Of a DNA stretch of 64,000 nt, positions 62,701 to 64,000 are shown one piece after another. Position 1 is the stretch's first letter. Each line of letters starts with the position of its first letter. The notes under the pieces were generated by a model that saw only the letters and a program-made list of their open reading frames with translations, had not been told where the DNA came from and ran no database searches. Made by a program: the position numbers and the translations under genes. Origin of the DNA: Motacilla alba alba (taxonomy: Eukaryota; Chordata; Aves; Passeriformes; Motacillidae); NCBI RefSeq assembly GCF_015832195.1, contig NC_052018.1, positions 38,011,052 to 38,075,051 of the forward strand, written 5' to 3'.

Positions 62701-64000
62701 ACATGTTGAGCATTTTCTCTTGAAACTGAGCTATTTCCTAAAACCACATTTTTAACCTCACCCTAAAAAAAAAGAAAAAAGAAAAGAAAAAATTGCAAAT
62801 ATTGAAAGAAGGATAGAAAGAGCTTGTTGTTGTTTTGGGTTTTTTTCTCTTTTTTAACATGTAAAATTGCATTAAAAGACTGGAATATGCTGACCAAGGT
62901 AAAAAGTGCTGTGTGCTACATTATTTTAAAGTTGCCATGTGTTGAATTAAGGAACCTAATTATAAATACAGTCATACAGATATATTTACTAATCTGCCTC
63001 ACGTCTGTCATTTAAAGCAATAAGTTTCCCTGGAAGTGTTAAAAACTGGAATGTACAATATAATTATCGGTATGTACCGCATAAGGCAGGAGGCAAGTCC
63101 TGGCAAGTATGCATAAGGATTTCCTGGTACTTCCCATGCTAATGTATATCTTGTTTTGACTAATGTTTAATTTGGATAGTCATGACTATTTTCAAAATAT
63201 TTTTGAGACCTTCTCCTATCTCTTATATACTGCTATCAAAAACTACCATCCTAGAAGACATTGTCATCAATAGCAATTTATAATTTATTTTTTAAAGAAT
63301 TCCAGGAATTTATGATGTGAAATGGGACCACAGACCTTACCACAACACCCATATATCTATCATTCAAAATCTTGATTAACACTTTGCTCAAAAGCTAAGA
63401 AAAATTTTATGGTCTATGAAGACAGGAGGGCTTACTCAGAAAACAAAGTAGTCCAGTTTATTTTTGACATGTAGAAACATTCCACAATTGAGCCCTGTCA
63501 GCCCTCATTTGTTTTACTTCTTGGATGATACCTCTGTTTGTAATGTTTTCTTTTAAAATAATGCTTTAAAGGCCCTATAGGAAAAGAAAATTATTTCAAA
63601 AATATAAAAAATTTTTAGACAGCATGTGCTAAATTATTTCAGCCAGAAATCTGATCAGACATTGTTTATTTATTTGGTCAGAAACACTGATGGAGCAAAA
63701 AGAAACAGGGGAACAAAAAAAAAAAAAAAGTGAAAATATATCCAAACCTAACAATTTTCAGCAATGATAGAACTTCTCTTGACAAGAGTTTTTCAGCCCC
63801 CCTATCTGATATGGGACATACAGTTGAACATCAGTCCTTGTCTTCTCCAGAACCCCAACCACTAGGCTATGCTCTTGCTCCTCAAATACATAGTTAGATA
63901 GTCATTAAATGAAAGAGAGTGAGTTTGACAACAACCTACCTAGTAACTAAGGCTCTCAGCTATGATTCAAACGATCCAGGCTCAATGTGCAGTTCCAATG
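59738..64000. other. No gene seen
   Basis: AT-rich, apparently unique sequence to the end of the window. Small structures only: a T run near 60140-60153, a 23-bp near-duplicate (60716-60738 and 60739-60760), and A runs near 62765-62790 and 63716-63729. No exon, RNA gene or transposon could be recognised. Confidence 0.5.
60716..60760 (+). repeat. Two near-identical ~23-bp tandem copies
   Basis: TAATTTAAAAAATGAAGTCA and TAATTAAAAAAATGAAGTCA, each followed by ATT, lie side by side. A local slippage duplication. Confidence 0.85.

Overview
This is a 64 kb stretch of bird nuclear DNA, most likely from a songbird (passerine). It is AT-rich and gene-poor. It carries many CR1 LINE fragments in both orientations, several with the CR1 3' tail of ATTCTATG-type octamers, and at least five solo or proviral LTRs of kinds I associate with passerine genomes. 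I see no intact host gene, tRNA, rRNA, CRISPR array or bacterial-type operon. Most of the window is intergenic or deep-intronic sequence; the many short open frames in it look like chance.

Layout. 1-8.9 kb: AT-rich, no gene, only simple repeats. 8.9-12.6 kb: two LTRs of one family on the + strand, with a CR1 copy between them. 12.6-19 kb: no gene. 19-24.2 kb: CR1 fragments, a hexanucleotide array and a long inverted repeat with a 1-kb spacer. 24.2-37.3 kb: mostly unique sequence with one old CR1; 28.4-37.3 kb has no repeat I can recognise. 37.3-44.4 kb: CR1 pieces. 44.4-46.3 kb: one CR1 broken by two separate LTR insertions, the second with an exact 6-bp target duplication. 56.3-59.7 kb: a CR1 with an internal 46-bp tandem duplication, a complete solo LTR with a 6-bp target duplication, and a CR1 tail. 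59.7-64 kb: nothing recognisable.

The centre of interest is 49.97-54.52 kb, a GC-rich island read on the - strand. In that direction it holds: (1) an intronless, broken copy of a PWWP3A/MUM1-type chromatin gene; (2) joined directly to it, a 100-bp R-U5 piece of an LTR; (3) a leader and a GC-rich open region; (4) an uninterrupted 159-codon frame with a Y-box (YBX1-type) cold-shock domain that keeps the four key nucleic-acid-binding residues; (5) a polypurine tract and a complete 305-bp LTR (TGTTG...CAACA). No pol or env is visible. The arrangement looks like a small non-autonomous retroelement that has captured a host RNA/DNA-binding domain, much as acute transforming retroviruses captured host genes. 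Its LTR also carries two ATTGG (inverted CCAAT) motifs, the class of site that Y-box proteins were named for. Whether the protein is made, and whether other copies exist, cannot be decided from this sequence.
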